Shown: positions 9,431 to 18,005, numbered from the stretch's first letter. The stretch is DNA of 64,000 nt from JACPUW01 sp049115495 (GCA_049115495.1 JAGDZV010000015.1:62001-126000); one strand, 5' to 3'. Program-made: numbers and translations. The notes: generated from the sequence alone by a model not told the origin.

Positions 9431-10546
9431 CTCAATGTACTCTTTAAAATGGTAGATTTTATCTCGCTGTTTTTCTTTCATTTCGGCAAGTATATCCAGC
9501 TTTTTCAAATCGCTGAGCAATTTATACGTTGTAGGCAATGATTTACCAATTACCTCCGAAGCCATTTTAGCATCAATTATTGGGTTTGTATATAGGTTTT
9601 CTAAAAGTACCTGCGCATTTGCCACTCTAGATCTCATTCCCAATATTTTCTTTTCGGTTTTTTCTTTTAAAGCCAAAACTGCTTTGAAAGTTTCAACTGA
9701 ACTTTTTGCGGTTTCAATAACTCCTGTTAAAAAGAATTTCAACCATTGGTTTAAATCATTCTGAGTTCGTACACGGGTTAAATTATCATAATAAAGCATT
9801 CTATTCTTCTCAAAAAAGGCGGATAAGTATAGGATTGGTTTCTGAATTATTCCTTTGCTAACCAAGTATAAGGTAATCATAAGCCGCCCTACCCTACCGT
9901 TTCCATCAAGAAAAGGGTGAATGGTTTCAAACTGATAGTGAATAAGCGCTACTTTAATTAAATCTGGCACTTTAAGCTCATGGTTATGAACAAACTTTTC
10001 TAGGTCGCTCATAAGTTCAGCAATTGAATGATGAGCCGGCGGAATAAAAATAGCATCATTTAAAGAAGCCCCTCCAATCCAATTTTGGCTGTTTCTAAAT
10101 TCACCAGGTTGCTTATGCTCTCCACGAACTCCTTGCAGCAATATTTTATGACTAAGTTTTATAAGCCTTGTACTAAATGGCAAATTGGTCAATTGCGCAA
10201 TGGCTTGGTTCATTGCTTCTATATAATTATGCACTTCTTCCCAATCATCTCTTTTCTCTTCAGCAATATTTTGCTTTTGCATTAATGCCTCTTCTACATT
10301 GGTTCTAGTACCTTCTATTTTGCTTGATAATGTGGCCTCTTTCACAACATGCATTCTAATAAACAAATCAATGTTGGGCACATAGTCAGAATACATATCA
10401 AGCCTGCCTATTTGCCTATCGGCTAAACTTAGCAAGCTTTGTACATCAGCATCGTCAATATTCCATTGTCTATTTATTTTCACAGGTTCAAAGCTGCTAT
10501 ACCCACCCGTTTGCTTTACACTTTTGCCTGATTTAAAGTGTTTCAT
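9419..10546 (-). CDS. Fic-family adenylyltransferase (AMPylator), self-inhibited class II, with C-terminal winged helix
   Basis: Transfers AMP (or another nucleotide moiety) from NTP to a target protein; 375 aa, cytoplasmic. An N-terminal Fic_N-type region carries the inhibitory-helix motif S-x-x-x-E-G at 74-79 (SSKIEG), whose Glu blocks productive ATP binding in this class. The Fic core has the complete catalytic motif HPFLDGNGRVGR at 210-221 with His210. A C-terminal helix-turn-helix region (about 305-370: MASEVIGKSLPTTYKLLSDL) suggests DNA binding. The promoter carries a perfect inverted repeat over the expected -33 region, and the same motif recurs at the 3' end, so autoregulation is the natural inference. 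The target protein is unknown and no antitoxin-like partner gene is adjacent. Confidence 0.93.
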   Translation of the reverse strand: MKHFKSGKSVKQTGGYSSFEPVKINRQWNIDDADVQSLLSLADRQIGRLDMYSDYVPNIDLFIRMHVVKEATLSSKIEGTRTNVEEALMQKQNIAEEKRDDWEEVHNYIEAMNQAIAQLTNLPFSTRLIKLSHKILLQGVRGEHKQPGEFRNSQNWIGGASLNDAIFIPPAHHSIAELMSDLEKFVHNHELKVPDLIKVALIHYQFETIHPFLDGNGRVGRLMITLYLVSKGIIQKPILYLSAFFEKNRMLYYDNLTRVRTQNDLNQWLKFFLTGVIETAKSSVETFKAVLALKEKTEKKILGMRSRVANAQVLLENLYTNPIIDAKMASEVIGKSLPTTYKLLSDLKKLDILAEMKEKQRDKIYHFKEYIELFK

Positions 10547-10565
10547 TTTCTCTGATTTTCTTAAA

Positions 10566-10573
10566 CAAAGCTA
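10566..10573 (-). promoter_or_regulatory. fic promoter -7 box (TAGCTTTG)
   Basis: On the minus strand TAGCTTTG matches the Bacteroidota TAnnTTTG -7 consensus and lies 20 nt upstream of the fic ATG. The expected -33 position falls inside the adjacent inverted repeat; no clean TTTG is seen there. Confidence 0.45.
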
Positions 10574-10577
10574 CGCC

Positions 10578-10609
10578 TTATTTAAGATAATCGTAAAATA
10601 CTTAAATAA
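10578..10609. promoter_or_regulatory. Candidate fic operator TTATTTAAG-N14-CTTAAATAA
   Basis: A perfect 9-bp inverted repeat with a 14-nt spacer (half-site centres 23 bp apart, about two helical turns) occupies the stretch just upstream of the fic -7 box. A protein bound here should occlude sigma. The same layout occurs at 9368-9399 beyond the 3' end of fic. The fic product's own C-terminal winged helix is the obvious candidate ligand, but this is inference. Confidence 0.55.
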
Positions 10610-10679
10610 CGATGGTTGCTAATTAAATTTTTTAGCAAAAACTTAAAAAACAAATAGCCCTATTAAAGTTTTCTCTTCT

Positions 10680-11543
10680 TTATTTATTCTCAAAAGTTTC
10701 CAAATAAGCGATAATGCTCCCTATATCTTCTGGCAAAAGAATCTGACCCCAAGCAGCCATTCCTTTTTTAGGATTTCCCTTTACAATTTTAGTTGCCAAG
10801 TATTCTTTAGTTGCGCTTGTGGCATATTTCTTATTCTCTAGGTCAATGGCCACACCGCCACCTGTTGCATGGCAAACCCTACAATTTGCTTTAAAAGTTT
10901 TTTCACCTTTTTCAAGGGTTTCTGCATCAGTCAAATTTGCGGTCTGCATTAAAACACTATTTGGCCCAGTCATTTCCTCAAATTCCTTTTGCTCAGCATC
11001 AAGTGCAATTGAGTCTTTGGTGCGCTTAAATTTGCTTTTTGGTGTATTATGAATAAAACTCAATAATGCAATAAACTCAGTTGTATAACCACCTTCAAAC
11101 CCATAATTACTCAATTCATTTAAAATTCCATTTGCCTCAATTGTAAGTTCATTCCATTCAGATTCCGAGTTAGGTCTATTTTCATCTTCAAGTATTTTCT
11201 CAAAAGTCTCCTTCTCTATCAAGTTTGTTAGTAAATGTTCGTACGATTTCTTTTTTGATGAATAGATGATAGACTGTGGGTCTAATAAATAATGAGTGGT
11301 ATAACTTACTGAATGTTCTTGTCCGTAGCCATCAAGGCTTATTAGTTTTTTACTAGCGCTTTCTTCATTAAACGTATGACACTTATAACACTTCTGTTTG
11401 TTGTAAATATGCTTTCCGTAAACCGCTAATGGTGTTTTTGGCTTTGGAAGTTCTCCAGAATTTACACAAGAAACAATCAACCCAACAATTGCCAGCAGCC
11501 CTAATCTTAATACCATATTATTTGCTACGAATTGAATTTTCAT
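10680..11543 (-). CDS. Dihaem cytochrome c lipoprotein
   Basis: Periplasmic or membrane-anchored electron carrier of 287 aa. A lipobox (LIVSC, Cys26) follows a hydrophobic segment; Met10 would also give a typical short signal, so the true start may be 27 nt downstream. Two CxxCH haem sites are visible, CYKCH at 52-56 and CRVCH at 221-225. The second domain has the Met ligand motif NPKKGMAAWG (Met262), reminiscent of FixP/CcoP-type class I cytochromes c. It is monocistronic and no oxidase genes are adjacent, so the redox partner is unknown. Confidence 0.87.
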   Translation of the reverse strand: MKIQFVANNMVLRLGLLAIVGLIVSCVNSGELPKPKTPLAVYGKHIYNKQKCYKCHTFNEESASKKLISLDGYGQEHSVSYTTHYLLDPQSIIYSSKKKSYEHLLTNLIEKETFEKILEDENRPNSESEWNELTIEANGILNELSNYGFEGGYTTEFIALLSFIHNTPKSKFKRTKDSIALDAEQKEFEEMTGPNSVLMQTANLTDAETLEKGEKTFKANCRVCHATGGGVAIDLENKKYATSATKEYLATKIVKGNPKKGMAAWGQILLPEDIGSIIAYLETFENK

Positions 11544-11571
11544 GTAAGCGAATGTATTTAAATTGGCTTAA

Positions 11572-11585
11572 ACCCGTCAGGTTTT
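11572..11585. repeat. Single arm of the 13020 palindrome repeat
   Basis: ACCCGTCAGGTTTT, identical to 14 nt of the left arm of the palindrome at 13020-13052. The opposite arm is missing, and the copy lies in the 65-bp gap between two minus-strand genes. It looks like a decayed or half unit of the same repeat family. Confidence 0.5.
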
Positions 11586-11608
11586 CGAAACATGGATGGA
11601 TGGTATTT

Positions 11609-12343
11609 TTAAATCGTAAAAACAAACCCCACCGTTGGCGAAACCAATAGCACGCCCCCCTCTTGAATAAATGAGTTCTTTGTACTATAAACTCTATGGG
11701 TTTCAAAACGTAAAAATTGAACATCAATAAAAAACCCGTCATTGGTCTTGTACATCTGTTTAAACCTTAAAGCAAAGCCATAATGGTATTTCCATTTACT
11801 GTATTCTGAGTATCCATATTCTAGTTTTTTAACGTCGTAAAATGGCCCACTTCCTACAAAAACACCTTCTTTATCTTTTAAACCTAAGTACGAAACATCG
11901 GTTGCCGAAATAAAACCATATCCAAAAAGCGGTCCTACTTCAAAGTGATTTATTCCTTTTTGGAGAAAAGTATAATAGAAACCAGTTTGTAAATAATAAT
12001 GCCTCACAGCACCATTAAGGTTTTGATCGCCAACTTTATAGCCATCAGAATTCACATAATTCTCAAAATTGCCCACATCATAGCGATAAGAGTTGTTACC
12101 AAGCTTAAAGGCAAAATTCCATTTGGGGTGAAAATGAAACTCAATATTCGGCAGGGTGGTAGCAGCTCCTGTTAAATAGCCTTGACCAAGCGGGCCTTCT
12201 CCCTTTTCACCAAAAGTGGGTATTGATAGTCCACCGCCAATACTGGTGTACCAACCTTTTGGATAGCTGAACTCCAGATTTTGACCATTTATTGCACAAA
12301 AATTTAGACAACTAATCAGCAGCGTAAATAACCATACCTTCAT
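11609..12343 (-). CDS. Outer-membrane beta-barrel-like protein
   Basis: A 244-residue exported protein with a signal peptide ending near CAINGQ. The rest alternates polar and aromatic/hydrophobic residues and ends in a beta strand with a terminal hydrophobic residue (SPTVGFVFTI), as in small porin-like barrels. It overlaps the upstream lipoprotein gene by 32 bp, so the two are very likely co-translated and may form an envelope pair. No specific family recognised. Confidence 0.75.
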   Translation of the reverse strand: MKVWLFTLLISCLNFCAINGQNLEFSYPKGWYTSIGGGLSIPTFGEKGEGPLGQGYLTGAATTLPNIEFHFHPKWNFAFKLGNNSYRYDVGNFENYVNSDGYKVGDQNLNGAVRHYYLQTGFYYTFLQKGINHFEVGPLFGYGFISATDVSYLGLKDKEGVFVGSGPFYDVKKLEYGYSEYSKWKYHYGFALRFKQMYKTNDGFFIDVQFLRFETHRVYSTKNSFIQEGGVLLVSPTVGFVFTI

Positions 12344-12902
12344 GTAATTCTAATTTTTTTAATCCTTTCTCGTAGCTGTAGTCAACAGATTTTACTTTGT
12401 TTCTATTTATCTCGGATGTAACCTTCTCCTCTATACTGTTGTAATCCTGTTGAACATAAAAGTTTTCAAAGACTTTAATTTCATCATTATTTGAAGGGGT
12501 ACCTATTGTTAATTTAACTTTATTGCCAACCCTAAGGTGTTCTGCATCATAATAGTGGTAGGGGCAATAATGAAACTGCATTATAGCATCGGAAATTGAA
12601 TCAATTAAAGTGTAGGTTTTCACTTTTGTAAAAGATTCACAAGTTTCCAAATCTGGCAAATCATAAAAATTGCATTCTACTTTATAGGTCGCAGATATAA
12701 AGTAACTGTCTGTTAAATAGGCTTCAAAATCAATTAATATTGAATCTCCACCTTGCTTAAACCAATATTTGGTTGGCATTGAATCTATTGGTAACTCCAA
12801 GTTGTTTTCCAAAATTCCAGTTTCATCAGGGCAGCACCTATTGGTACAAGATTGCATCAGTGCAAAACCAAAAAGTGAAAGAATTAAGCAAATGCTTTTC
12901 AT
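12312..12902 (-). CDS. Lipoprotein, unknown function
   Basis: A 196-residue protein with a short signal peptide and lipobox (ALMQSC, then TNRCC). Cysteines recur through the sequence (NRCC, VECNF, LETCES, HYCPYHYY), which suggests disulphides or metal binding. It is the first gene of a two-gene unit, overlapping the beta-barrel gene downstream by 32 bp. Not recognised as a known family. Confidence 0.75.
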   Translation of the reverse strand: MKSICLILSLFGFALMQSCTNRCCPDETGILENNLELPIDSMPTKYWFKQGGDSILIDFEAYLTDSYFISATYKVECNFYDLPDLETCESFTKVKTYTLIDSISDAIMQFHYCPYHYYDAEHLRVGNKVKLTIGTPSNNDEIKVFENFYVQQDYNSIEEKVTSEINRNKVKSVDYSYEKGLKKLELHEGMVIYAAD

Positions 12903-13019
12903 AGAACTATTTGATCGTAAGCAAGTTTACAAAATCTCAACTTAAAATGGCAAAGCATATTAGTTGGAAGCCATGTAATAATAGACTTCTCGCTCGCTCG
13001 AAGTGACAGTATTGTGATT

Positions 13020-13052
13020 AGACCCGTCAGGTTTTGAAAACCTGACGGGTCT
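13020..13052. repeat. 33-bp perfect palindrome with one-base centre
   Basis: Arms AGACCCGTCAGGTTTT (13020-13035) and its exact complement (13037-13052) surround a single G. It lies in the gap between divergent genes, preceded by the repeat-like string CTCGCTCGCTCGAAGTGACA. There is no T-tract, so it looks like a dispersed intergenic hairpin repeat, not a terminator. A half copy sits at 11572-11585. Confidence 0.6.
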
Positions 13053-13106
13053 GCTGAATAGTTTTAACCACAACATCGGCAGAGTTTTATTTCACTAAGC
13101 CATTTA

Positions 13107-13649
13107 ATGCGCCATTACTTTGCACTCTTAATGAAGCGCCTAGTATCATATCTAGTGTTAAGCCTAATGGCTTTGTCGGTTTACGGGCAAACCGATACAT
13201 CCATTATTGTTTTGAAAAGCCGAATTGGAAAACGAAATGATACCATTGTGGTGCAAGATCATTTAAGGCTTCATACCAAAGATGGCAATACGGTAATTGG
13301 GCCTTTTGTTAAATTTAAAGATGGCCACATTTACACCAAGAAGGATACAGTAAACACCAAAAAGATTGAATACATCTCGGTAAACTCATATCACCGACAA
13401 AAAGTGAGTAGTATATATATGGCGGCGGGTATTTCGGGCATTCTAAACCTGGGTGGTATTAATTCAGCCTTTAGCACACCAAAAGCCGATACACTTACCA
13501 CTAGCGAAACTGATGCTTTAAGTGCTGGGCTTGCGGCTGGATATACCATAATGGCTGGTACACTCATTTACGGCATTGTGCTTTATAATGCGTACTACCG
13601 TTATACGATTTATGGCAGAAAAACAGCTTGGGATTTGGTGTTGGATTAA
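13107..13649 (+). CDS. Exported protein, unknown function
   Basis: 180 residues with a signal peptide ending SVYGQ; the internal ATG at 13131 (MKRLVSYLVLSLMALSVYGQ) gives a more typical signal and is probably the true start. A ~70-residue polar domain (KDGNTVIGPFVKFKDGHIYT) reads like a beta-rich fold, followed by two hydrophobic stretches around 105-120 and 140-160 that may be membrane helices. Divergent from the lipoprotein/barrel pair. Not recognised. Confidence 0.7.
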   Translation: MRHYFALLMKRLVSYLVLSLMALSVYGQTDTSIIVLKSRIGKRNDTIVVQDHLRLHTKDGNTVIGPFVKFKDGHIYTKKDTVNTKKIEYISVNSYHRQKVSSIYMAAGISGILNLGGINSAFSTPKADTLTTSETDALSAGLAAGYTIMAGTLIYGIVLYNAYYRYTIYGRKTAWDLVLD

Positions 13650-13652
13650 GTT

Positions 13653-13904
13653 TTACCACCCAAACATGAAAAAGTAAATTGCAAAAAACAAAGCCGAAAC
13701 AATTAAAAAGATTTTCCAACGGCTAAAAGGCAAATCACTTACACTACGGTACTCGCTAGTAAGTTTCCTTTTTTCAAGATATTCTTTTGGTAATTCTCTC
13801 AATGTTAAAGAATCCCTGTCTCTTTCAAATCTTCCTTGCGTTACTTCCTTAATTGTTCTTCGATTTGCGGCATTTCTTAAATGACCGTCTGATACTGCTC
13901 CCAT
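13653..13904 (-). CDS. Small single-pass membrane protein
   Basis: 83 residues with a basic, charged N-terminal two thirds (NAANRRTIKEVTQGRFERDR) and one C-terminal transmembrane helix (WKIFLIVSALFFAIYFFMFGW) ending almost at the stop. Convergent with the exported-protein gene, leaving only 3 nt between stops. Tail-anchored topology and codon pattern favour a real gene, function unknown. Confidence 0.6.
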   Translation of the reverse strand: MGAVSDGHLRNAANRRTIKEVTQGRFERDRDSLTLRELPKEYLEKRKLTSEYRSVSDLPFSRWKIFLIVSALFFAIYFFMFGW

Positions 13905-14026
13905 GGTGGTTATGATTTATTGGTTTGTTGTGTTAAGATTTAAAACTAGTCACTACTCCATCAACATCAAAGCAAGGTTACATTAGCGGTTTTTAGCTAC
14001 TGATAAAATACCTTTAGCGTGTTTTA

Positions 14027-15217
14027 ATGAAAATACTATTCACTACTCTTTTTACTTTTTTATTGCTGCATCCATTATTTGGTCAGCTTAAGGTCAATTA
14101 TGTAGATTCTGCCGAAACGGTAGTAACTGATGTATTGCTTTCTAAAAATGCGGGTATAGAACTACTATTCACCAAATACATGGGATCTCAAGCAGCTATT
14201 GGCACTTTTAGTAGCCATATGGTTTACAATGAGTTTATTGATTCGGGAATTGTGCTTTCAACAGGTAAGGTAGTAGATGCCATTGGGCCGAACCTAAATG
14301 GTGGACATAGCGGTAAAAACCAAGAATCAGGGGTTGGCTTTTTATCACAACTAGCAGGCAGCAAAACCCTCGATGCAGCGGTTTTGGCTTTTGATTTTAT
14401 ACCAAGTACCGATAGTTTTTGCTTCAAATACATTTTCGCATCTGAAGAGTATCCAGAATATGTAAACCGGGGCGTAAACGATGTTTTTGCTTTTGTGCTT
14501 ATTGATATGGAAAACGGCCAGAAGAAGAATATTGCCACATTGCCAGATGGTAAAACGCCAATTTGTGTAGATGAAATAAACCACCTTAAAAACAAGGAAT
14601 ACTTTTTTCTAAATGGTATTTGGGAACCTGAAAACACAGCCAAATGGCGTAATGACTCTACTAAAGGCGAGGCAGCACTTATGGTTCAATTCGATGGTTT
14701 TACCACTATTTTAAACGCAGGCACTAGGGTACAACCGGGTAAAAAATACCGGTTGATATTAGCTATTAGCGATGTAGGTGATGATGTTTATGATTCAGCC
14801 ATTTTCTTAAAGGCCAATAGTTTTAAATCTGAAGAAAGCAATCAAATTAAAAATTTGCTTACAAACCTAAAAGTTGACGATGATGGTAGCTTTTCAGGGG
14901 CCAAGCAATTGAATTTCGAGTTTGGATTGGCAAAGCTTGCTGATGAGGATTCATATAGGTTTCTTGATACATTGGCCATGGCAATAGAAAAGTATAAACC
15001 CAAGCAAATTGAAGTGATAGGCCATACAGATAATGTTGGTTCGGAGAAAGATAATCTAGCGCTTTCTGAAAAAAGGGCCAATCACATTAAAGACTATTTA
15101 ATTAACCAAGGAGTTGAATACAAGCTAATTTCAGCAAAAGGAAAAGGAGAATCAGAACCCATTGATCCAGAAAAACCTGAATTAAATAGACGGGTTGAGT
15201 TTGTGTTTAGGTTTTAG
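14027..15217 (+). CDS. Choice-of-anchor-L domain protein fused to an OmpA peptidoglycan-binding domain
   Basis: 396 residues with a signal peptide (ends HPLFGQ). Residues ~20-270 match the choice-of-anchor L module (TFSSHMVYNEFIDSGIVLST; FASEEYPEYVNRGVNDVFAF), usually found on secreted or surface adhesion-type proteins. The C-terminal ~100 residues are an OmpA/MotB domain (VIGHTDNVGSEKDNLALSEK) that binds peptidoglycan. The product is therefore probably periplasmic or outer-membrane associated. Monocistronic. Both domains are clear; the biological role is not. Confidence 0.88.
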   Translation: MKILFTTLFTFLLLHPLFGQLKVNYVDSAETVVTDVLLSKNAGIELLFTKYMGSQAAIGTFSSHMVYNEFIDSGIVLSTGKVVDAIGPNLNGGHSGKNQESGVGFLSQLAGSKTLDAAVLAFDFIPSTDSFCFKYIFASEEYPEYVNRGVNDVFAFVLIDMENGQKKNIATLPDGKTPICVDEINHLKNKEYFFLNGIWEPENTAKWRNDSTKGEAALMVQFDGFTTILNAGTRVQPGKKYRLILAISDVGDDVYDSAIFLKANSFKSEESNQIKNLLTNLKVDDDGSFSGAKQLNFEFGLAKLADEDSYRFLDTLAMAIEKYKPKQIEVIGHTDNVGSEKDNLALSEKRANHIKDYLINQGVEYKLISAKGKGESEPIDPEKPELNRRVEFVFRF

Positions 15218-15532
15218 AAAGTCTAGCTATCAATTCAAACTTAATTTGACAAGAAACTCGTTATCCAAAAGCCATTTAACTCCTTCAAACAGGAACTCAG
15301 TCGCTTTTTGAAGCGACTAAAAAGAGCAAGTTTACTGAGTTCTAGAGTTTTTGCTTCGTTTTGGGGCAATGCCAAATGCAAAGCATTCATGAATACCCAA
15401 AAAGGCAATTAGTTAATGAATAAAATGAAGAGCCCGAGCGGCTTGAGCGGAAATCAACAAAACCTGGATTGATATTTCATATAACGGTTTCATTCATTTG
15501 GAAAGCCAATTTTATCTATCTCAAGTTAAAAT
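15218..15532. repeat. Gene-free stretch with a compound hairpin
   Basis: No gene is seen in these 315 bases. At 15293-15342 GAACTCAGT pairs with ACTGAGTTC and encloses an inner perfect hairpin AGTCGCTT/AAGCGACT (15299-15306, 15311-15318). Three bases (15299-15301) are shared, so the two stems compete. The rest (for example AGCCCGAGCGGCTTGAGCGG near 15431) has repeat-like short symmetry but nothing I can name. Confidence 0.4.
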
Positions 15533-15640
15533 TTATTTCTCCTTCAAAGCCTTTCTCATCTTATATCTTCTATATCGAATTGCTATTAAGTAGCTAGTTA
15601 ATAAAAAGAAGATTACTAAAAATGGGAGTAGGGTTTTCAT
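15533..15640 (-). CDS. 35-residue single-pass membrane peptide
   Basis: A short frame not flagged by size: an ATG at 15640 gives MKTLLPFLVIFFLLTSYLIA followed by a strongly basic tail (IRYRRYKMRKALKEK) and TAA. One hydrophobic helix plus a positive C-terminal cluster predicts an N-out/C-in inner-membrane microprotein, similar in layout to small subunits of membrane complexes. It begins about 33 nt after the 3' end of tRNA-Leu on the same strand. Only composition and topology support it. Confidence 0.5.
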   Translation of the reverse strand: MKTLLPFLVIFFLLTSYLIAIRYRRYKMRKALKEK

Positions 15641-15673
15641 AGCTTAATTCACTTCTCTCCAAAAAAAGAAAAG

Positions 15674-15756
15674 TGCCCGGAGCGGGACTTGAACCCGCAC
15701 GTCCGTAGGACACATGTCCCTCAAACATGCCTGTCTACCAATTTCAGCACCCGGGC
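15674..15756 (-). tRNA. tRNA-Leu (anticodon GAG)
   Basis: An 83-nt class II tRNA. Read on the minus strand, the acceptor GCCCGGG pairs with TCCGGGC (one G-U), the D-arm contains TGGTAGACA, and the anticodon loop TTGAGGG lies between CATGT and ACATG, giving GAG. A long variable arm follows, and the T-arm is GCGGGTTCAAGTCCCGC. The discriminator is A and no CCA is encoded. It decodes CUC/CUU leucine codons. A T-rich run follows the 3' end. Confidence 0.95.
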
Positions 15757-15961
15757 GATACTGTCGGCTTTAACAACGGCGCAAATATAAACACTCACTA
15801 ATCGTAGCAATCAATTCAATGGAGTATTGTTTATTAAAAGCCTCAATAGGCGTGGACATGTTTTCACCGAAGCTTAATCTATATTAAAGGTGAATAACAT
15901 TATTTTATCGACAAACAGTTGATATTTGATGTTGTAACGGACTAATCTAAAGTTTAGAACC

Positions 15962-17755
15962 ATGAAACTAGCTACAAAGTACAATCCAAACGATTTTATA
16001 TTATCGAGTCTGTTCATTGCTCTTTTGGTAACTGCCGGAGTTTTGGGTCTTTATGCGCCTGAAGCTATCTCGGTATCAATTTTTGCCCTGGTATTTGTAG
16101 GTCTAATTGCCTTTAAGGCTCAAAAAGAGAATAAAGCGCTAAATACTAAAGTAAGAACATTACTTACTGATAAAAAACAAGCAGATAATGCCAATGCTGC
16201 AAAATCTGCTTTTTTGGCTAACATGAGCCACGAGATTAGAACTCCTATGAATGGTATTATGGGTATGAGTTCGCTTTTGCAAAACACAGATTTAAACGGA
16301 GAGCAACAAGAATATGTTAACATAATTAAGAACAGTACAGATAACCTATTACTTGTAGTTAACGAAATTCTAGACTTCTCAAAAATTGAAGCTGGTAAAA
16401 TTGAGCTTGAAGAGCATAGTTATAAACTAAGGCTGGTAATTGAAGAAGTACTTGATTTATTGGCGGTTAATGCTGAAGGAAAAGCCTTAGACCTTTTGTA
16501 TGACTATGATGTTTCTATACCTAATTATTTAATGTTTGACTCAACCCGTGTAAGACAAATACTTATAAATTTGGTAGGTAACGCTATAAAGTTTACCGAT
16601 GTTGGTGCTATACAGGTAGTGGTAAAAAGAATAGCTACGAAAAACAACAAGATTACCCTTGGCTTTAATGTGATTGACACTGGTATTGGAATGTCTCAAG
16701 AGCAGGCCAGCAAATTATTTAAACCGTTTTCTCAGGCCGATAAAGCTACACATAGAAAATACGGGGGTACAGGCCTTGGCTTATCAATTAGTAAAAAGCT
16801 TGTAGAAATTATGGGCGGAGAAATTGGTGTTGACAGTACCCCAGGAATGGGCTCCGATTTCCATTTTACATTAGAGCTTGAGGTAGATCAAAAATCACTT
16901 CACTCTGATGAGGATAAACAAGTAAAGCTACTACAAGGTAAAAACGTACTGTTGGTAGATGATAATGTTCCTAACTTAAAATTACTTGAAAAACTATGCC
17001 AAAACTGGGGAATGAACGTGATTAAAACTACGCATCCAGAACTTGTTACTGATATTCTTGATGAAATTAACACCCCTATTGATATTGCCATTTTAGATTA
17101 TAATATGCCAGGAATGAATGGCGTTGAATTAAAGGCTAGAATTGAAAAGCATAAAAAAATGACCAAGGCCAAATTTGTAATTGCAACATCGGCCGATGAT
17201 AAGAGCCGGGCCAAAGAAGGCAACTTTGATGCCTACCACTCAAAGCCTATAAAACACCTAGTACTGCAAAACAGCTTAATTAATCTATATCAGAGTGTAA
17301 ACTCAAGCATAAGTAAAACCGTAAAAAGCAATTTAGACAGCGGCATGGCCAATAAATACCCACTTAAAATAATGGTGGTTGACGACAACGCCATTAACCT
17401 GAAACTGGCAAAACGAGTACTTGAGAAACTTGGTTACCAAGCAGAGTTAGCCAACAACGGGCACGATGCCATTGAAAAGCACAAAGAAGAAGTTTTTGAT
17501 CTTATTTTTATGGATGTGCAGATGCCGGGCATAGATGGTCTTGAGACTACCAGCATAATTAAAAATGAATTAGAACTTCAAAAAAATGCACATATAGTGG
17601 CCTGCACGGCAAATGTTGTTCAAAGCCAAGTTAGCAGCTATTTACAAGCGGGTATGGACTCATTTGTAGGAAAACCCCTAAAAATTAAAGAAGTAACAGA
17701 CCTTATAAAATCTGTTTACGAAAAGCAAAGTGCCGAAGTAGCAAAATTGAATTAA
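15962..17755 (+). CDS. Hybrid sensor histidine kinase with two receiver domains
   Basis: 597 residues. Two N-terminal transmembrane helices (~13-30, 35-51) have almost no periplasmic loop, so there is no classical extracellular sensor. A HisKA domain follows with phospho-acceptor His90 in NMSHEIRTPMNG, then HATPase_c (NLVGNAIKFT, DTGIGM, GGTGLGL; ~200-305). Two REC domains follow: REC1 with Asp379 (ILDYNMPGMNG) and REC2 with Asp518 (FMDVQMPGIDG), each with the DD acidic pair and a conserved Lys. There is no Hpt domain and no DNA-binding output, so phosphate probably goes to a separate Hpt/regulator elsewhere. Monocistronic, followed by a terminator. Confidence 0.94.
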   Translation: MKLATKYNPNDFILSSLFIALLVTAGVLGLYAPEAISVSIFALVFVGLIAFKAQKENKALNTKVRTLLTDKKQADNANAAKSAFLANMSHEIRTPMNGIMGMSSLLQNTDLNGEQQEYVNIIKNSTDNLLLVVNEILDFSKIEAGKIELEEHSYKLRLVIEEVLDLLAVNAEGKALDLLYDYDVSIPNYLMFDSTRVRQILINLVGNAIKFTDVGAIQVVVKRIATKNNKITLGFNVIDTGIGMSQEQASKLFKPFSQADKATHRKYGGTGLGLSISKKLVEIMGGEIGVDSTPGMGSDFHFTLELEVDQKSLHSDEDKQVKLLQGKNVLLVDDNVPNLKLLEKLCQNWGMNVIKTTHPELVTDILDEINTPIDIAILDYNMPGMNGVELKARIEKHKKMTKAKFVIATSADDKSRAKEGNFDAYHSKPIKHLVLQNSLINLYQSVNSSISKTVKSNLDSGMANKYPLKIMVVDDNAINLKLAKRVLEKLGYQAELANNGHDAIEKHKEEVFDLIFMDVQMPGIDGLETTSIIKNELELQKNAHIVACTANVVQSQVSSYLQAGMDSFVGKPLKIKEVTDLIKSVYEKQSAEVAKLN

Positions 17756-17782
17756 AAACATACATATACTCTAGTTAACCCT

Positions 17783-17818
17783 AATAGTCCATTGTTTTTG
17801 GCAGTGGGCTATTTTTTT
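17783..17818 (+). terminator. Rho-independent terminator of the hybrid kinase gene
   Basis: AATAGTCCA (17783-17791) pairs with TGGGCTATT (17804-17812, one G-U) and is followed by a run of T, 27 nt after the kinase stop. Confidence 0.75.
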
Positions 17819-18005
17819 GCGCCAATAAAAAGAAAGATAGCAAATTGACAAAGCTGATTTGAAACACTTTTAGCCTTTAAGGGTGCATGCACATTAAAAA
17901 TATGAAGGCCGCAACATGGCTTTAACTTATAAAACTAAGTACAAAAGCCAATTTTCTAAGAACTAAAAGGACTTTTCAAACGTAATTTGCACTGTATAAG
18001 AGTCT

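Noticed and set aside
9419..10546. A toxin-antitoxin (FicT/FicA) pair
   Set aside because: The inhibitory S-x-x-x-E-G motif is inside the Fic protein itself and no small antitoxin gene lies next to it.
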